Positions 19,089 to 29,155 are shown, numbered from the stretch's first letter. The stretch: DNA of 64,000 bases from an uncultured Alphaproteobacteria bacterium (GCA_902620425.1 CACNHX010000006.1:1-64000); one strand, 5' to 3'. Notes: generated by a model not told the origin, from the sequence alone. Numbers and translations are program-made.

Positions 19089-20348
19089 ATGAAAAATAAA
19101 AACTACGTAGTCAATCTAGGTTGTAGATTGAATATTTATGAAGGTGAAATTATTAAAAACCATCTTAAAACAAATAATTTAAATAATGTTACAGTCATAA
19201 ATTCATGTGCAGTAACTGAAGAAGCTGAGAAAAAAGTTTCTTATGAAATTAGAAAGGCAAAAAAAAATTTTCCTAATAATAAAATAGTAGTTACAGGATG
19301 TGCAGCTCAAATCAATCCATTAAAATATAAAGATTTAAAAGAAGTAGACTCAGTAATTGGGAACACAGAAAAATTAGAAACTTTAACATGGAAAAATATT
19401 GATCAGTCAAAAAATCTTAAAGTAGGAAATATATTAGAAGAAAGTAAAACAGTACCTAATTCAATTGAAAAATTTGAAGGAAAATCTAGAGCTTATATTG
19501 AAATACAACAAGGTTGTAACCATCGCTGTACTTTTTGTATTATTCCATTTGGCAGGGGCAATAATAGAAGTGTACCTGCTGGAGAGATAGTAAATAAAAT
19601 AAAAAAAATTGTTAGCAATGGATATAATGAAGTAGTCTTAACGGGAGTAGATATAACTGATTATGGAAAAGATCTTCCAGCAAAACCGACTTTTTCTAAC
19701 TTAATTAAAAGAATTCTAAAATTAGTACCTGAATTAAGACAGCTGCGTTTGTCTTCAATTGACTGCGCTGAAATAGACGAAGATTTTTGGGATGTTTTAA
19801 AGGACGAAAGATTGATGCCTCATTTTCATATAAGTTTACAAGCTGGAAACAATTTAATTTTGAAAAGAATGAAAAGAAGACATTCAAGGGAAATGGCAAT
19901 TAATTTTTGTAAGAAAGTTTTATCTATTAGGAAAGATGCAACATTTGGTGCTGATATAATTGCCGGTTTTCCAACAGAGACAGAAACAATGTTTCAAGAT
20001 TCAATGAAACTAGTTGATGAGTGTAATTTAACTCATCTTCATATTTTTCCTTATTCACCAAGAGAAAACACTCCTGCATCTAGAATGCCTCAAGTTCAAA
20101 AAAATATTATCAAAGATAGAGCAAGAAGACTTAGAGAAAAAGGTGTTGAAAAATTAAAACAACATTTAAAAAAAAATATTGGAAAGAAGGAACAAATTTT
20201 AATTGAAAGTAGAAAAGAAAATTTTTCACTTGGAAAAGATCAGCATTTTTTAAAAGTAAAACTTGAAGAAGAGTTTAAAGAGGGAAATATAATTTCCTGT
20301 ATATACACTGGCGTAGAAAATGATACGTTATTAGCAAGAATAGCATGA
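19089..20348 (+). CDS. mtaB: tRNA t6A37 methylthiotransferase MtaB
   Basis: Radical-SAM methylthiotransferase (419 aa) that converts t6A37 to ms2t6A37. N-terminal cluster cysteines are in NLGCRLNIYE, INSCAVT and VTGCAAQINP; the radical-SAM cluster is in QGCNHRCTFCIIPFGRG. A TRAM-like C-terminal segment (EQILIESR...) follows. The GCRLN motif and the dapF-ftsY context favour MtaB over MiaB or RimO. It overlaps ftsY by 4 nt. Confidence 0.9.
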   Translation: MKNKNYVVNLGCRLNIYEGEIIKNHLKTNNLNNVTVINSCAVTEEAEKKVSYEIRKAKKNFPNNKIVVTGCAAQINPLKYKDLKEVDSVIGNTEKLETLTWKNIDQSKNLKVGNILEESKTVPNSIEKFEGKSRAYIEIQQGCNHRCTFCIIPFGRGNNRSVPAGEIVNKIKKIVSNGYNEVVLTGVDITDYGKDLPAKPTFSNLIKRILKLVPELRQLRLSSIDCAEIDEDFWDVLKDERLMPHFHISLQAGNNLILKRMKRRHSREMAINFCKKVLSIRKDATFGADIIAGFPTETETMFQDSMKLVDECNLTHLHIFPYSPRENTPASRMPQVQKNIIKDRARRLREKGVEKLKQHLKKNIGKKEQILIESRKENFSLGKDQHFLKVKLEEEFKEGNIISCIYTGVENDTLLARIA

Positions 20349-21265
20349 GTTTGTTCTCAATATTTAAAGATAAGTTAAGTAAAACTTCAAATATACTTTC
20401 TTTTAATATTGTAGAGATTTTAAAAAACAAAAAAATAGACGATTTAACTTTAGAAGAATTAGAAAATGTTCTTATTTCATCTGATATTAGTTTGGATGTT
20501 GTAAACCAACTAATAGATTCTATAAAAAAAATAAAAATTTCAAATAATGATGAAATAAAAAATGTACTAGAAATCTTAGCTCAAAATATAGAAAGTATAT
20601 TACTTCCAAGAGAACATGTTCTGATAAATGAAAAAAATGATGAAAAGAAAATATTAATATTTGTTGGAGTAAACGGAAGTGGAAAGACAACCACTATTGG
20701 TAAAATTGCAAATAAAATTTTGTCAAATAAAAAAATTCTGATTGCGGCTTGTGATACATTTAGGGCAGCAGCTGTTGAGCAGTTGGAAAATTGGGCAAAA
20801 AAAAATAATAATGGTTTTATCTCTGGAAAAAGTAATCAAGATCCAGCAAGCGTAGCGTATCAGGCAACTGAAAAATTTGGAAAAGAAAATTATGATTTTT
20901 TACTTATAGATACTGCTGGAAGATTATCAAATAATACTAACCTCATTAATCAGCTAATTAAATTGAAGAATGTTATCTCAAAAGTTAATTCCTCTTTTAA
21001 TATTGAAACTGTATTAGTTTTAGATGGAACAAATGGTTCGAACATGATTAAGCAAGTGGAAATCTTTGGAAATGAACTTAATGTATCAAGTCTTATAATA
21101 ACTAAATTGGATGGAACAGCAAAAGGTGGAGCATTAATTTCAATTGCAAATAAATTTGAAATCCCTATAAGTTATGTTGGTCTTGGAGAAAGTATTGAGG
21201 ACCTTGTTAGCTTTAATTCTCAAAACTTTGCTAGGTCTATTTTAAATCTAGAAGAACAAAAATGA
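20345..21265 (+). CDS. ftsY: SRP receptor FtsY
   Basis: SRP receptor GTPase (306 aa) containing only the N and G domains; the long acidic A domain of Escherichia coli is missing, as is common in reduced alphaproteobacteria. The G domain has GVNGSGKTTTIGKIA, DTFRAAAVEQL, LIDTAGRL and TKLDGTAKGGAL. Its partner Ffh is encoded 2 kb away on the other strand. Overlaps mtaB and ispZ by 4 nt each (ATGA). Confidence 0.96.
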   Translation: MSLFSIFKDKLSKTSNILSFNIVEILKNKKIDDLTLEELENVLISSDISLDVVNQLIDSIKKIKISNNDEIKNVLEILAQNIESILLPREHVLINEKNDEKKILIFVGVNGSGKTTTIGKIANKILSNKKILIAACDTFRAAAVEQLENWAKKNNNGFISGKSNQDPASVAYQATEKFGKENYDFLLIDTAGRLSNNTNLINQLIKLKNVISKVNSSFNIETVLVLDGTNGSNMIKQVEIFGNELNVSSLIITKLDGTAKGGALISIANKFEIPISYVGLGESIEDLVSFNSQNFARSILNLEEQK

Positions 21266-21801
21266 AGTCAGTTTATAAATTATTAATTGATATAGGACCG
21301 CTTGCTGTATTCTTTATTTTTTATACAAGAAGTGGTCTTCAAGAAGCAATACTTCCTCTTATGATTGCAACTGTAATTTCAGTAATCATTTCATATATAC
21401 TTGAGAAAAAAATACCAATTATGCCAACTCTTGGGGCTGCGATAGTATTAATATTTGGAGGTCTAACAATTTATTTTGACAATGAAATTTTTATTAAAAT
21501 GAAACCAACAATAATAAATATGGTTTTCGCATTAATTTTATATGGAGGAGTGATTGTTAAAAAACCTCTTTTAAAGTATCTTTTAGGTGCTGCACTTAAA
21601 CTAGAAGAAGATGGATGGAGAATATTAACTCAAAGGTGGATTGCTTTTTTTGTTGCACTTGCTGTTTTAAATGAAATTGTTTGGAGAACACAAAGTACTG
21701 ATGTTTGGGTAAATTTTAAAGTTTTTGGTATCTTGCCAATTACGTTTATTTTTACGATGACACAATTCCCTTTAATTAAAAAATATCAAATTGAAGATTA
21801 A
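21262..21801 (+). CDS. ispZ: Septation protein A / inner membrane protein YciB
   Basis: A 179-aa protein with five or six hydrophobic helices. IDIGPLAVFFIFY at the start, KKPLLKYLLG and EEDGWRILTQRWIAFFVALAVLNE are the conserved blocks of the IspZ/YciB family. The family affects cell-envelope synthesis and septation in some bacteria; the mechanism is unclear. It ends 1 nt before the convergent pgk stop. Confidence 0.92.
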   Translation: MKSVYKLLIDIGPLAVFFIFYTRSGLQEAILPLMIATVISVIISYILEKKIPIMPTLGAAIVLIFGGLTIYFDNEIFIKMKPTIINMVFALILYGGVIVKKPLLKYLLGAALKLEEDGWRILTQRWIAFFVALAVLNEIVWRTQSTDVWVNFKVFGILPITFIFTMTQFPLIKKYQIED

Positions 21802-21802
21802 G

Positions 21803-22999
21803 TTAAAAATTGTTTTCTCTTAATGCTATAAATCCTGGTGATTTATTTCCCTCAAGCCACTCTAAAAATGCACCTCCAGCTGTAGATAAATATTTAAATG
21901 CATCATTGGCTTTAGCTTTTTTTATTGCTGCAAGTGTATCTCCTCCTCCTGCTAGAGCATCTAATTGAGATTTACTTGAATAATTTTGTATAATATTTGC
22001 AACTGAAATTGTACTTTTATCAAATGGACTATACTCAAATGCGCCTAAAGGCCCATTCCATAAAATTGATTTAGATTTTAATATTTCATCTGAAATTAGT
22101 TTTGTTGTTTGTTCACCAACATCTAGTATCATTTGGTTATTTGGAATATTATTGATTGAATAAGTCTTAACATTTACTCTATCTTCTATTGTTTTTGAGC
22201 ACACAGCATCAATTGGTAAAAGTATTTTGCAATTTTTTGATTCTGCTTTTTTTTGTATCTTTTTTGATAGTTCAATAAAATCATTTTCTACCAGAGAAGA
22301 GCCAACGTTATAATTATTTGATAGCAAAAAAGTATTAGCCATTGCACCACCAATCACTAAAGAGTCAAAAATTTCAACTATATTTTCTAAAACTTTTATT
22401 TTTGTTGAAACCTTTGAACCACCTATAATTGCTAAATTTGGTTTATTTGAATTTTCTAAAAATTTATCTAAATTTTCAATTTCTTTTGAGAAACTTAATC
22501 CAGCGTATGAAGGTAAGTATTTAGTAATACCTACTATAGATGCATGATTACGATGAGATGCAGAGAACGCGTCATTAATAAATATGTCAAAACTAGAAGC
22601 TAATACTTTTGAAAAATTAAGATCATTTTTTTCTTCTTCAGCATTAAAACGAATATTTTCTAATAGACAAATTTCGCCCATGTCCATTTCAGCAATTTTT
22701 GTCTCAATTATTTTTTTTTCACAGTTAGCTAAAAAATGAATTGTGTTTAAATTTAAAAATTTTTTTAATTCTGAACATAAAAACTCAATGGAATATGTTT
22801 TATTAACTTGACCTTTAGGTCGGCCAAAATGAGCAATTAAGAATATCTTATTTTTATTTTTAATTAGTTTTTCTAGTGTTGGTAAAATAGCATGAATTCT
22901 TGAATGATCTGTAATTGTCCCTTCCAAAACTGGTACGTTTAAATCAACTCGAACAATTATTTTTTTATTTTTACAGTCTAGATCTCTTAATTCTTTCAT
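21803..22999 (-). CDS. pgk: Phosphoglycerate kinase
   Basis: Transfers phosphate between 1,3-bisphosphoglycerate and ADP (398 aa). RVDLNVPV near the N-terminus, HFGRPKG, the ENIRFNAEEE block, the IGGSKVSTKI loop and the WNGPLGAFEYSPFDK and GGGDTLAAIKKA motifs are all present. It is not next to gap or fba in this window. Followed upstream by the gcrA promoter region, with divergent orientation. Confidence 0.97.
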   Translation of the reverse strand: MKELRDLDCKNKKIIVRVDLNVPVLEGTITDHSRIHAILPTLEKLIKNKNKIFLIAHFGRPKGQVNKTYSIEFLCSELKKFLNLNTIHFLANCEKKIIETKIAEMDMGEICLLENIRFNAEEEKNDLNFSKVLASSFDIFINDAFSASHRNHASIVGITKYLPSYAGLSFSKEIENLDKFLENSNKPNLAIIGGSKVSTKIKVLENIVEIFDSLVIGGAMANTFLLSNNYNVGSSLVENDFIELSKKIQKKAESKNCKILLPIDAVCSKTIEDRVNVKTYSINNIPNNQMILDVGEQTTKLISDEILKSKSILWNGPLGAFEYSPFDKSTISVANIIQNYSSKSQLDALAGGGDTLAAIKKAKANDAFKYLSTAGGAFLEWLEGNKSPGFIALRENNF

Positions 23000-23055
23000 T
23001 TCTATTCACATGTATATAAAAAAAATGCTGGAAATCATTGATTTTTTTTAAAAAT

Positions 23056-23086
23056 TTGCAGTTTTATCTTTTTTAATACATATATT
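23056..23086 (+). promoter_or_regulatory. Possible gcrA promoter
   Basis: TTGCAG (23056-23061) and TATATT (23081-23086) are separated by 19 nt; CATATA at 23079 gives a 17-nt spacer instead. This is the best sigma-70-like pair in the 138-nt divergent gap between pgk and gcrA. The gap also holds a short CTAC-TAAAT-GTAG inverted repeat close to the gcrA start. AT-richness makes chance matches likely. Confidence 0.3.
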
Positions 23087-23137
23087 TAGTATATTAAACC
23101 TTTTTTAAGCTACTAAATGTAGTAATGGAGTTTGATT

Positions 23138-23608
23138 ATGCCTTGGGATGATAATAATGTAGCAAAACTTAGAGATTTATGGGACCAAGGTCTACCTACA
23201 GCTCAAATTGGAAAATTATTAGGTTTCACCAAAAACGCAGTGGTTGGAAAAGCTCATAGAATTGGACTCGAGAGAAGACCATCGCCTATAAGAAGAACAG
23301 CTGTTAAGCCTGATCGAAAAAAAGCTAGATCTCCAGTAATGCCAAAATTAAATTTTGAAAGCACCAAAGAACCAGAGATTGTCTCTAAAGAGCCTACTGT
23401 TTTCCAACCGGTTGTTAAAAATATATTCACTGCAGCTGCAAAGAGAGGTTGTGAATGGCCTGAAGGTCATCCTGATGAAGCTGACTTTCGTTTTTGTGGT
23501 AAAGATAGATTTGAAGATAAGCCTTATTGTTTAGATCATTGTGCTGTTGCATATGTTGTTCCTGAAAAAGAAGAAAACGAAAAGACAGAATTAAATAATA
23601 CGATTTAA
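23138..23608 (+). CDS. gcrA: Cell-cycle regulator GcrA
   Basis: GcrA binds sigma-70 and GANTC-methylated promoters in Alphaproteobacteria. The ATG at 23138 (MPWDDNNVAKLRDLWDQG, 156 aa) is the right start; the tracked 23132 is a TTG two codons earlier. The DNA-binding helix region reads AQIGKLLGFTKNAVVGKAHRIGL. The C-terminal domain has the Cys/His-rich GCEWPEGHPDEADFRFCG and YCLDHCAVAY. No ccrM or ctrA lies in the window. Confidence 0.95.
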   Translation: MPWDDNNVAKLRDLWDQGLPTAQIGKLLGFTKNAVVGKAHRIGLERRPSPIRRTAVKPDRKKARSPVMPKLNFESTKEPEIVSKEPTVFQPVVKNIFTAAAKRGCEWPEGHPDEADFRFCGKDRFEDKPYCLDHCAVAYVVPEKEENEKTELNNTI

Positions 23609-23658
23609 TAATAATAAAAATTCTAGAAATAAAAATTCTTCCTGTTATCTAATAAAAT

Positions 23659-24912
23659 ATGAAAGATGAGAGAGTTAATTCTGTATTTACTCCTATTCTA
23701 ATTGGAGGAAGTTTAATTCTTTTAATAAGTTTTGCAATTCGTTCAACATTTGGCCTATTTCAAATTCCTATTGCGTCTGATTTTTTATGGAACCGTTCAG
23801 AATTTTCTCTTGCCATTGCTATTCAAAATTTAGCTTGGGGGGTAGGCACTCCACTATTTAGTGCTTTTGCCGAAAAATATGGTGATAGAAAAGCAATAGC
23901 GCTAGGCTTAATTCTTTATGCAATTGGAATTTTCATAAGTAGTACTGCAACAACTCCAGAGGCGCATCAAACTTTAAACCTATTAATTGGTTTTGGTATA
24001 GCTGGTAGTGGTTTTGGTCCAATTTTAGCAGTAGTTGGAAGAGCCACATCTCCAGAAAAAAGATCTTTAGCACTAGGTATTACAACTGCTGCAGGGTCGG
24101 CTGGACAAGTGGTTGGTCCACCACTTGCTTCTATTCTATTATCATTTTTGCCTTGGTCTTCAGTGTTTGAAATCTTTTCAATTATATTATTAATAACACT
24201 GATTCTTGTTCCAATTTTAAAAACAGAATTATCAAATACGAATATTAATAATGAAAATGAAAAAATTACTGATGCTATATTTGTTGCATTAAAAGATCCA
24301 ACATACTCAATGTTGTTCTTTGGTTTTTTTTCTTGCGGTTTTCAGTTAGCATTTATTACTGCACATTTTCCAGCATTTATTGTTGAATCTAGTAGTCCAA
24401 TTATAGAAGGAAGTTTAATAAGTTTGGTTTGTAGTTCTGCAGAAGGTTTAGGAGCATTATCTATGGCTCTTATAGGATTGTTTAATATAATTGGTTGTTT
24501 GATTGCTGGAGCCTTAGGAAAGGGACATTATAAGAAATATCTTTTATCTTTAATTTATACTGGAAGAACTATTGCGGCAATTTTATTTATCTTACTACCT
24601 ATTACACCAACATCTATTGCAATATTTTCAATAGTTATGGGTGCTTTGTGGTTAGCAACAGTTCCTTTAACTTCTGGAATTATAGGCCATATTTATGGAT
24701 TAAAATTTATGGGTACATTATATGGGATTGTATTTTTTTCTCATCAGCTAGGATCTTTTGTAGGTGTTTGGTTAGGTGGTCTATTTTATGATATCTATGG
24801 AAGTTATGATATAGTATGGTGGGTTGGCATAGGAGTAGGTGCCTTTTCTGCAATAATCCATTTACCAATTAGAGAAAAACCATTATCTAATACAAATATA
24901 CAAACAGCGTAA
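23659..24912 (+). CDS. Major facilitator superfamily transporter
   Basis: A 417-aa carrier with 12 hydrophobic helices. AFAEKYGDRKAIALG is the MFS loop 2-3 motif, and GRATSPEKRSLALGITTAAGSAGQVVGPPLAS the conserved helix 4-5 region. GLKFMGTLYGIVFFSHQLGSFVG near the C-terminus is typical of the monocarboxylate/oxalate-formate-like branch. The substrate is unknown. Followed after 4 nt by a 40-aa membrane peptide. Confidence 0.87.
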   Translation: MKDERVNSVFTPILIGGSLILLISFAIRSTFGLFQIPIASDFLWNRSEFSLAIAIQNLAWGVGTPLFSAFAEKYGDRKAIALGLILYAIGIFISSTATTPEAHQTLNLLIGFGIAGSGFGPILAVVGRATSPEKRSLALGITTAAGSAGQVVGPPLASILLSFLPWSSVFEIFSIILLITLILVPILKTELSNTNINNENEKITDAIFVALKDPTYSMLFFGFFSCGFQLAFITAHFPAFIVESSSPIIEGSLISLVCSSAEGLGALSMALIGLFNIIGCLIAGALGKGHYKKYLLSLIYTGRTIAAILFILLPITPTSIAIFSIVMGALWLATVPLTSGIIGHIYGLKFMGTLYGIVFFSHQLGSFVGVWLGGLFYDIYGSYDIVWWVGIGVGAFSAIIHLPIREKPLSNTNIQTA

Positions 24913-24916
24913 TTTT

Positions 24917-25039
24917 ATGGATGAAAAAAAGATTATACGAAACTTAGTTATAGTAATTTTTTTCTTAGTTATTATTTATTCATTAGCTAGAGTTGGTGTT
25001 GGGTTAGATCTTAGCTTTGGACCTTATTTAAAAAAATAG
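24917..25039 (+). CDS. Uncalled 40-aa single-pass membrane peptide
   Basis: Not in the ORF track. It reads MDEKKIIRNL, then a hydrophobic helix VIVIFFLVIIYSLA, then RVGVGLDLSFGPYLKK. The ATG is 4 nt after the MFS stop and the TAG is 5 nt before the convergent aminopeptidase stop, so it fills the gap exactly. A charged start, a single helix and a Gly-rich end suggest a small inner-membrane subunit, perhaps of the MFS carrier. No family recognised. Confidence 0.6.
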   Translation: MDEKKIIRNLVIVIFFLVIIYSLARVGVGLDLSFGPYLKK

Positions 25040-25044
25040 AAAAA

Positions 25045-26283
25045 CTAGTTACACCATTCTCCTTTTTTAAATATTGGGGTAGAAGCGCCATCCTTATCAA
25101 CACCCTCGACATCAATTTCACCTGAACCAATCATCCAATCAATATGTATCATGCTTGAATTACCACCTCTTTGAATAATCTCTTCTTTTGATAAGTCTTT
25201 TTTGGATTTGAAACATTTTGAGTAACACTGTCCTAAAGCAATATGAGAGGCAGCATTTTCATCAAAAAGAGTGTTATAAAAAGTTATTCCTAATTGCGAA
25301 ATAGGTGAACTATTAGGGACTAAGGCTACTTCACCAAGTCTTCTTGAGCCTTCATCTGAATCAAGAACTTTTAATAAAACATCTTGTCCTTTAGAGGATT
25401 TTGCGTCAACAATTTTACCATCTTCAAAGCGAACATTAATATCTTCAATTAGGGTTCCTTGATAAGATAGAGGTTTGGTTGAACAGACTTCACCACTTAC
25501 ACGAGCAGCATGAGGAGTTGTGAACACTTCTTCAGATGGGATATTTGGATTACAAACAATACCATTCTGTGCCTCTGATGCGCCTCCCATCCATTCATGG
25601 TCATCAGCAAGACCTACCGTTAAAGATGTTCCAGGACCAGAGTATTTTAACGAATGAAAATTTTTAGCATTTAACCAATCTGTTTTATCTCTTAAATTTT
25701 TATTATGTTGATCCCATTCACTTACAGGATCATCATTACTAACTCTTGATGCATGAAATATTGCATCTCCTAATTTTTTAATTGCTTCACTATCATCAAG
25801 ATCTGGGAAGACTCTTTTTGCCCATGCTTTTCCTGGCCAAGAAATTATATTCCAGTTAATCTTAAATTCAGTAATTCTTTCTCTAGCTGGTTTGTATGCA
25901 ACAGCATTAGCTTTATTTGCACGCGAAACTTTATCAGGATCAATTTCAGATAATAGCATTGGGTCATCACCAGCAATAGCCATTCTAGCCGTATTATTAT
26001 CAAAAGCTTCACCCATCCCATTATAAAGCCAATTTGCTGCAACGTTGAAAGATTCGTCATTGCCATACTTAAATCGAGAAAGTGTAATATCAGAATCATT
26101 GAAAAGTGGGGTCACAAGTCCAGCTCCTTCTTTATAAGCATATTCAGCTATTTTTCTAACTAAAGGTAAAGATTCTAAAGGTGCTGTTATTAAAAGGTTT
26201 TGACCTTTTTGAAGTGCGACTCCTCTTTTAATAGATAGATGTGCAAGTTTATCAATCTTTTTTGTATCTACGTCATAAAACAT
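25045..26283 (-). CDS. M29-family metallo-aminopeptidase
   Basis: A 412-aa cytosolic aminopeptidase of the AmpS/aminopeptidase T type. The N-terminal domain contains KGQNLLITAPLESLPLVRKIAEYAYKEGA. The C-terminal catalytic domain includes SGEVCSTKPLSYQGTLI, LGEVALVPNSSPIS, SHIALGQCYSKCF and HIDWMIGSGEIDVEG, which supply the Glu, His and Asp metal ligands. It would release amino acids from short peptides. Confidence 0.9.
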   Translation of the reverse strand: MFYDVDTKKIDKLAHLSIKRGVALQKGQNLLITAPLESLPLVRKIAEYAYKEGAGLVTPLFNDSDITLSRFKYGNDESFNVAANWLYNGMGEAFDNNTARMAIAGDDPMLLSEIDPDKVSRANKANAVAYKPARERITEFKINWNIISWPGKAWAKRVFPDLDDSEAIKKLGDAIFHASRVSNDDPVSEWDQHNKNLRDKTDWLNAKNFHSLKYSGPGTSLTVGLADDHEWMGGASEAQNGIVCNPNIPSEEVFTTPHAARVSGEVCSTKPLSYQGTLIEDINVRFEDGKIVDAKSSKGQDVLLKVLDSDEGSRRLGEVALVPNSSPISQLGITFYNTLFDENAASHIALGQCYSKCFKSKKDLSKEEIIQRGGNSSMIHIDWMIGSGEIDVEGVDKDGASTPIFKKGEWCN

Positions 26284-26422
26284 TATTATTATAATTAGTT
26301 TTTAAATTCTAAAAAGTCTAGAGATTTTAATTTTAAAATTTATCTCTAAAATCTTTCCACAAACACTTGTTTTTTTCCAGATATAAAAATATCAAATCTA
26401 GGTAAAAATAGTAAAATAAATT

Positions 26423-28339
26423 ATGGATTATGATCTTTTAGATAAAATTAATTTTCCATCAGACTTAAGAGAATTTAAAAAGAAAGATCTAAAGCAAATC
26501 TCAGAAGAATTGAGAGCTAAAACAATTGAGACTGTTTCAAAAACTGGTGGCCATCTAGGTGCAGGATTAGGTGTTGTTGAATTAACCGTGGCAATCCACT
26601 ATGTCTTTAACACTCCGCATGATAAATTAATCTGGGATGTGGGACACCAAGCGTATCCTCATAAAATCATTACAGGTAGGAAAAAAAATATAGGTACACT
26701 TAGAAAGAAAGATGGTGTTTATGGTTTTGTAAGAAGGTCAGAAAGTGAATATGATCCCTTTGGCACAGCCCATAGTTCAACAGCAGTATCAGCAGGGTTA
26801 GGAATTAAAGCTGCAAAAGATATTAATAAAGACAACTCAAAAGTTATATGTGTTGTTGGAGACGGTGCCTTAAGCGCAGGTTTAGCATATGAAGGATTAA
26901 ACAACGCAGGCGCACAAAAAAAAGGTTTAATTGTCATTTTAAACGATAACAAAATGTCAATAGACAAACCAGTTGGTGCTATGAGTACATATCTAACTAG
27001 GTTACTATCATCTAAATCTTACTCAAGTTTAAGAAATATTATTAAAAAAATATCTAAAACCTTACCATCAAATCTATCAAAGACTCTTTATAGAACAGAA
27101 GAATATTCTAAAGGACTTATCACTGGCGGAACTCTATTTGAGGAATTGGGTTTTTATTATCTTGGCCCAATAGATGGTCACAATATAGACGATATGGTGT
27201 CAGTTCTTGAAAACATTAGAGATAATAAATTTGATAAACCAGTTTTTCTTCATTGTATAACCAAAAAAGGTAAAGGATATAGTCCTGCAGAAAAATCAGA
27301 AGATAAATTTCACGGAGTTGAAAAGTTTGATATTAACACTGGGAACTCAGTTAAAAAAACAAATTTAAAATCCTATTCAAATGTTTTTGGTGAAACATTG
27401 TCAAAACTTGCCGAAAATGATGAAAAAATTGTCGCAATAACAGCTGCTATGATGTCTGGAACAGGATTGAAATTATTCCAACAAAATTTTGAAAAAAGAT
27501 TTTTTGATGTTGGTATTGCTGAACAACATGCTGTTACAATGGCAGCTGGATTGGCAACAGAAGGTTTCAAACCATTTGTTGCAATTTATTCAACATTTTT
27601 GCAAAGAGCTTATGATCAAATAGTGCATGATGTAGCTATTCAAAAATTACCTGTTAGATTTGCAATTGATAGAGCAGGGTTAGTAGGATCAGATGGTCCT
27701 ACTCATGCTGGTTCTTTTGATATTACTTATTTAGCTACATTACCAAATTTTATAGTTATGGCGCCTAGTAACCAAAGAGAGTTGTCAAAAATGATAGAGT
27801 TGTCTTGTGAGATTAATGACACACCATCTGCTTTTAGATTTCCAAGAGGAACAGGATCAGATGAACTTTTTAATAATCAGCCTGCTGAAATAAATATAGG
27901 CAAGGGTTACATTCTAATTGAAGGTAACGATGTTGCTATCTTAAATTTAGGCACGAGACTTGAAAAATGTATTGAAGCTAGTAAGTTTCTTAATCAAAAT
28001 AATATTTATCCTACTATTGCGGATGCTAGATTTGCAAAACCATTAGATACTCAATTAATAGATAATTTACTAAATAATCATAAGTATATTTTAACAATTG
28101 AAGAAGGTTCTATAGGTGGATTTTCGTCACATATCTTACATTATGTACATAATATTAGATCAAAAAAGAATAATACAGTTATAAAAAATTTAATCTTTCC
28201 AGATAGATTTGTAGAACATATGACTTCAGATGAACAATATCAAGATATTAAAATGGATACGAAATCAATAATAAAAGAAATTAACAATTTTTATGAAAAT
28301 AAAATTGTTGATATAAAGAATTTTAAATTAAAAGTTTAA
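26423..28339 (+). CDS. dxs: 1-Deoxy-D-xylulose-5-phosphate synthase
   Basis: First enzyme of the non-mevalonate isoprenoid pathway (638 aa). GGHLGAGLGVVELTVAIHYVFNTP, WDVGHQAYPHKI and the thiamine-diphosphate motif GDGALSAGLAYEGLNNAG are present. The pyrimidine-domain segment reads FFDVGIAEQHAVTMAAGLA, followed by DRAGLVGSDGPTHAG. A 139-nt A/T-rich gap upstream presumably holds the promoter, but no convincing -35/-10 pair was found. Confidence 0.98.
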   Translation: MDYDLLDKINFPSDLREFKKKDLKQISEELRAKTIETVSKTGGHLGAGLGVVELTVAIHYVFNTPHDKLIWDVGHQAYPHKIITGRKKNIGTLRKKDGVYGFVRRSESEYDPFGTAHSSTAVSAGLGIKAAKDINKDNSKVICVVGDGALSAGLAYEGLNNAGAQKKGLIVILNDNKMSIDKPVGAMSTYLTRLLSSKSYSSLRNIIKKISKTLPSNLSKTLYRTEEYSKGLITGGTLFEELGFYYLGPIDGHNIDDMVSVLENIRDNKFDKPVFLHCITKKGKGYSPAEKSEDKFHGVEKFDINTGNSVKKTNLKSYSNVFGETLSKLAENDEKIVAITAAMMSGTGLKLFQQNFEKRFFDVGIAEQHAVTMAAGLATEGFKPFVAIYSTFLQRAYDQIVHDVAIQKLPVRFAIDRAGLVGSDGPTHAGSFDITYLATLPNFIVMAPSNQRELSKMIELSCEINDTPSAFRFPRGTGSDELFNNQPAEINIGKGYILIEGNDVAILNLGTRLEKCIEASKFLNQNNIYPTIADARFAKPLDTQLIDNLLNNHKYILTIEEGSIGGFSSHILHYVHNIRSKKNNTVIKNLIFPDRFVEHMTSDEQYQDIKMDTKSIIKEINNFYENKIVDIKNFKLKV

Positions 28340-28369
28340 TTCTTAATAAAATTTATTTAAAATTTATAC

Positions 28370-29155
28370 GTGAAAAAAATTAAAATTTTAAACAAAAGTT
28401 TTTCTAAACCAATAAGCTGTTTAACTGCTTATTCTCCATCAATTGCAAAAATTCTAGATGGTAAAATTGATTTAATACTAGTTGGAGATTCATTAGGTTC
28501 AACACTCTATGGAATGCAGAATACTCAAGGAGTTACCATGGATATGATGAAAAATCATGGAGCAGCTGTAAATAAGGAAATTAAGAGAAGTATAAAAGTT
28601 TTGGATATGCCTTATAGAACATATGATAATAAAATTGATGCATATAAAAATGCTAAAATACTTTTAAACCACTGTAAACCTGATTTATTAAAGATAGAAA
28701 TTAGTAAAAAAAAATTAATTATTTTAAAACATTTAGTAGATAAAAAAGTAAATGTAATTTCTCATATAGGAGTAACACCACAAAGTTATAAGAATTTTAA
28801 TAAAATTAAAGTTTTAGGAAAAACTAACAAAGAAAAACAAAATTTATTAAAATTAGCAAAAGAATCTGAAACACTCGGAGCTAAAGCTATATTGTTAGAA
28901 TGTATAACAACAGATACAGCTAAACTAATTACGCAAAATATTTCAATACCTACAATAGGTATAGGTGCTTCAAGATATTGTGATGGTCAAGTTTTAGTAT
29001 TTGATGATTTAATAAATCTAAGTACAAATGATAAAAGACCAAAATTTGTAAAAAATTATTTTAATTTTAATAAAATTGCAGGTAACGTAGTAAAAAAATA
29101 TAATCGAGAAGTTAAACTTAAAAAGTTTCCTAGTAGTAAATTTACTTACAATTAA
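28370..29155 (+). CDS. panB: Ketopantoate hydroxymethyltransferase
   Basis: Makes ketopantoate for pantothenate and CoA (261 aa). SCLTAYSPSIAKILDG, LVGDSLGSTLYGMQNT, the VNVISHIGVTPQ block and IPTIGIGASRYCDGQVLV are conserved PanB motifs. The start codon is GTG at 28370. panC is not adjacent. It ends in a 4-nt overlap with the convergent carbonic anhydrase gene. Confidence 0.95.
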   Translation: MKKIKILNKSFSKPISCLTAYSPSIAKILDGKIDLILVGDSLGSTLYGMQNTQGVTMDMMKNHGAAVNKEIKRSIKVLDMPYRTYDNKIDAYKNAKILLNHCKPDLLKIEISKKKLIILKHLVDKKVNVISHIGVTPQSYKNFNKIKVLGKTNKEKQNLLKLAKESETLGAKAILLECITTDTAKLITQNISIPTIGIGASRYCDGQVLVFDDLINLSTNDKRPKFVKNYFNFNKIAGNVVKKYNREVKLKKFPSSKFTYN

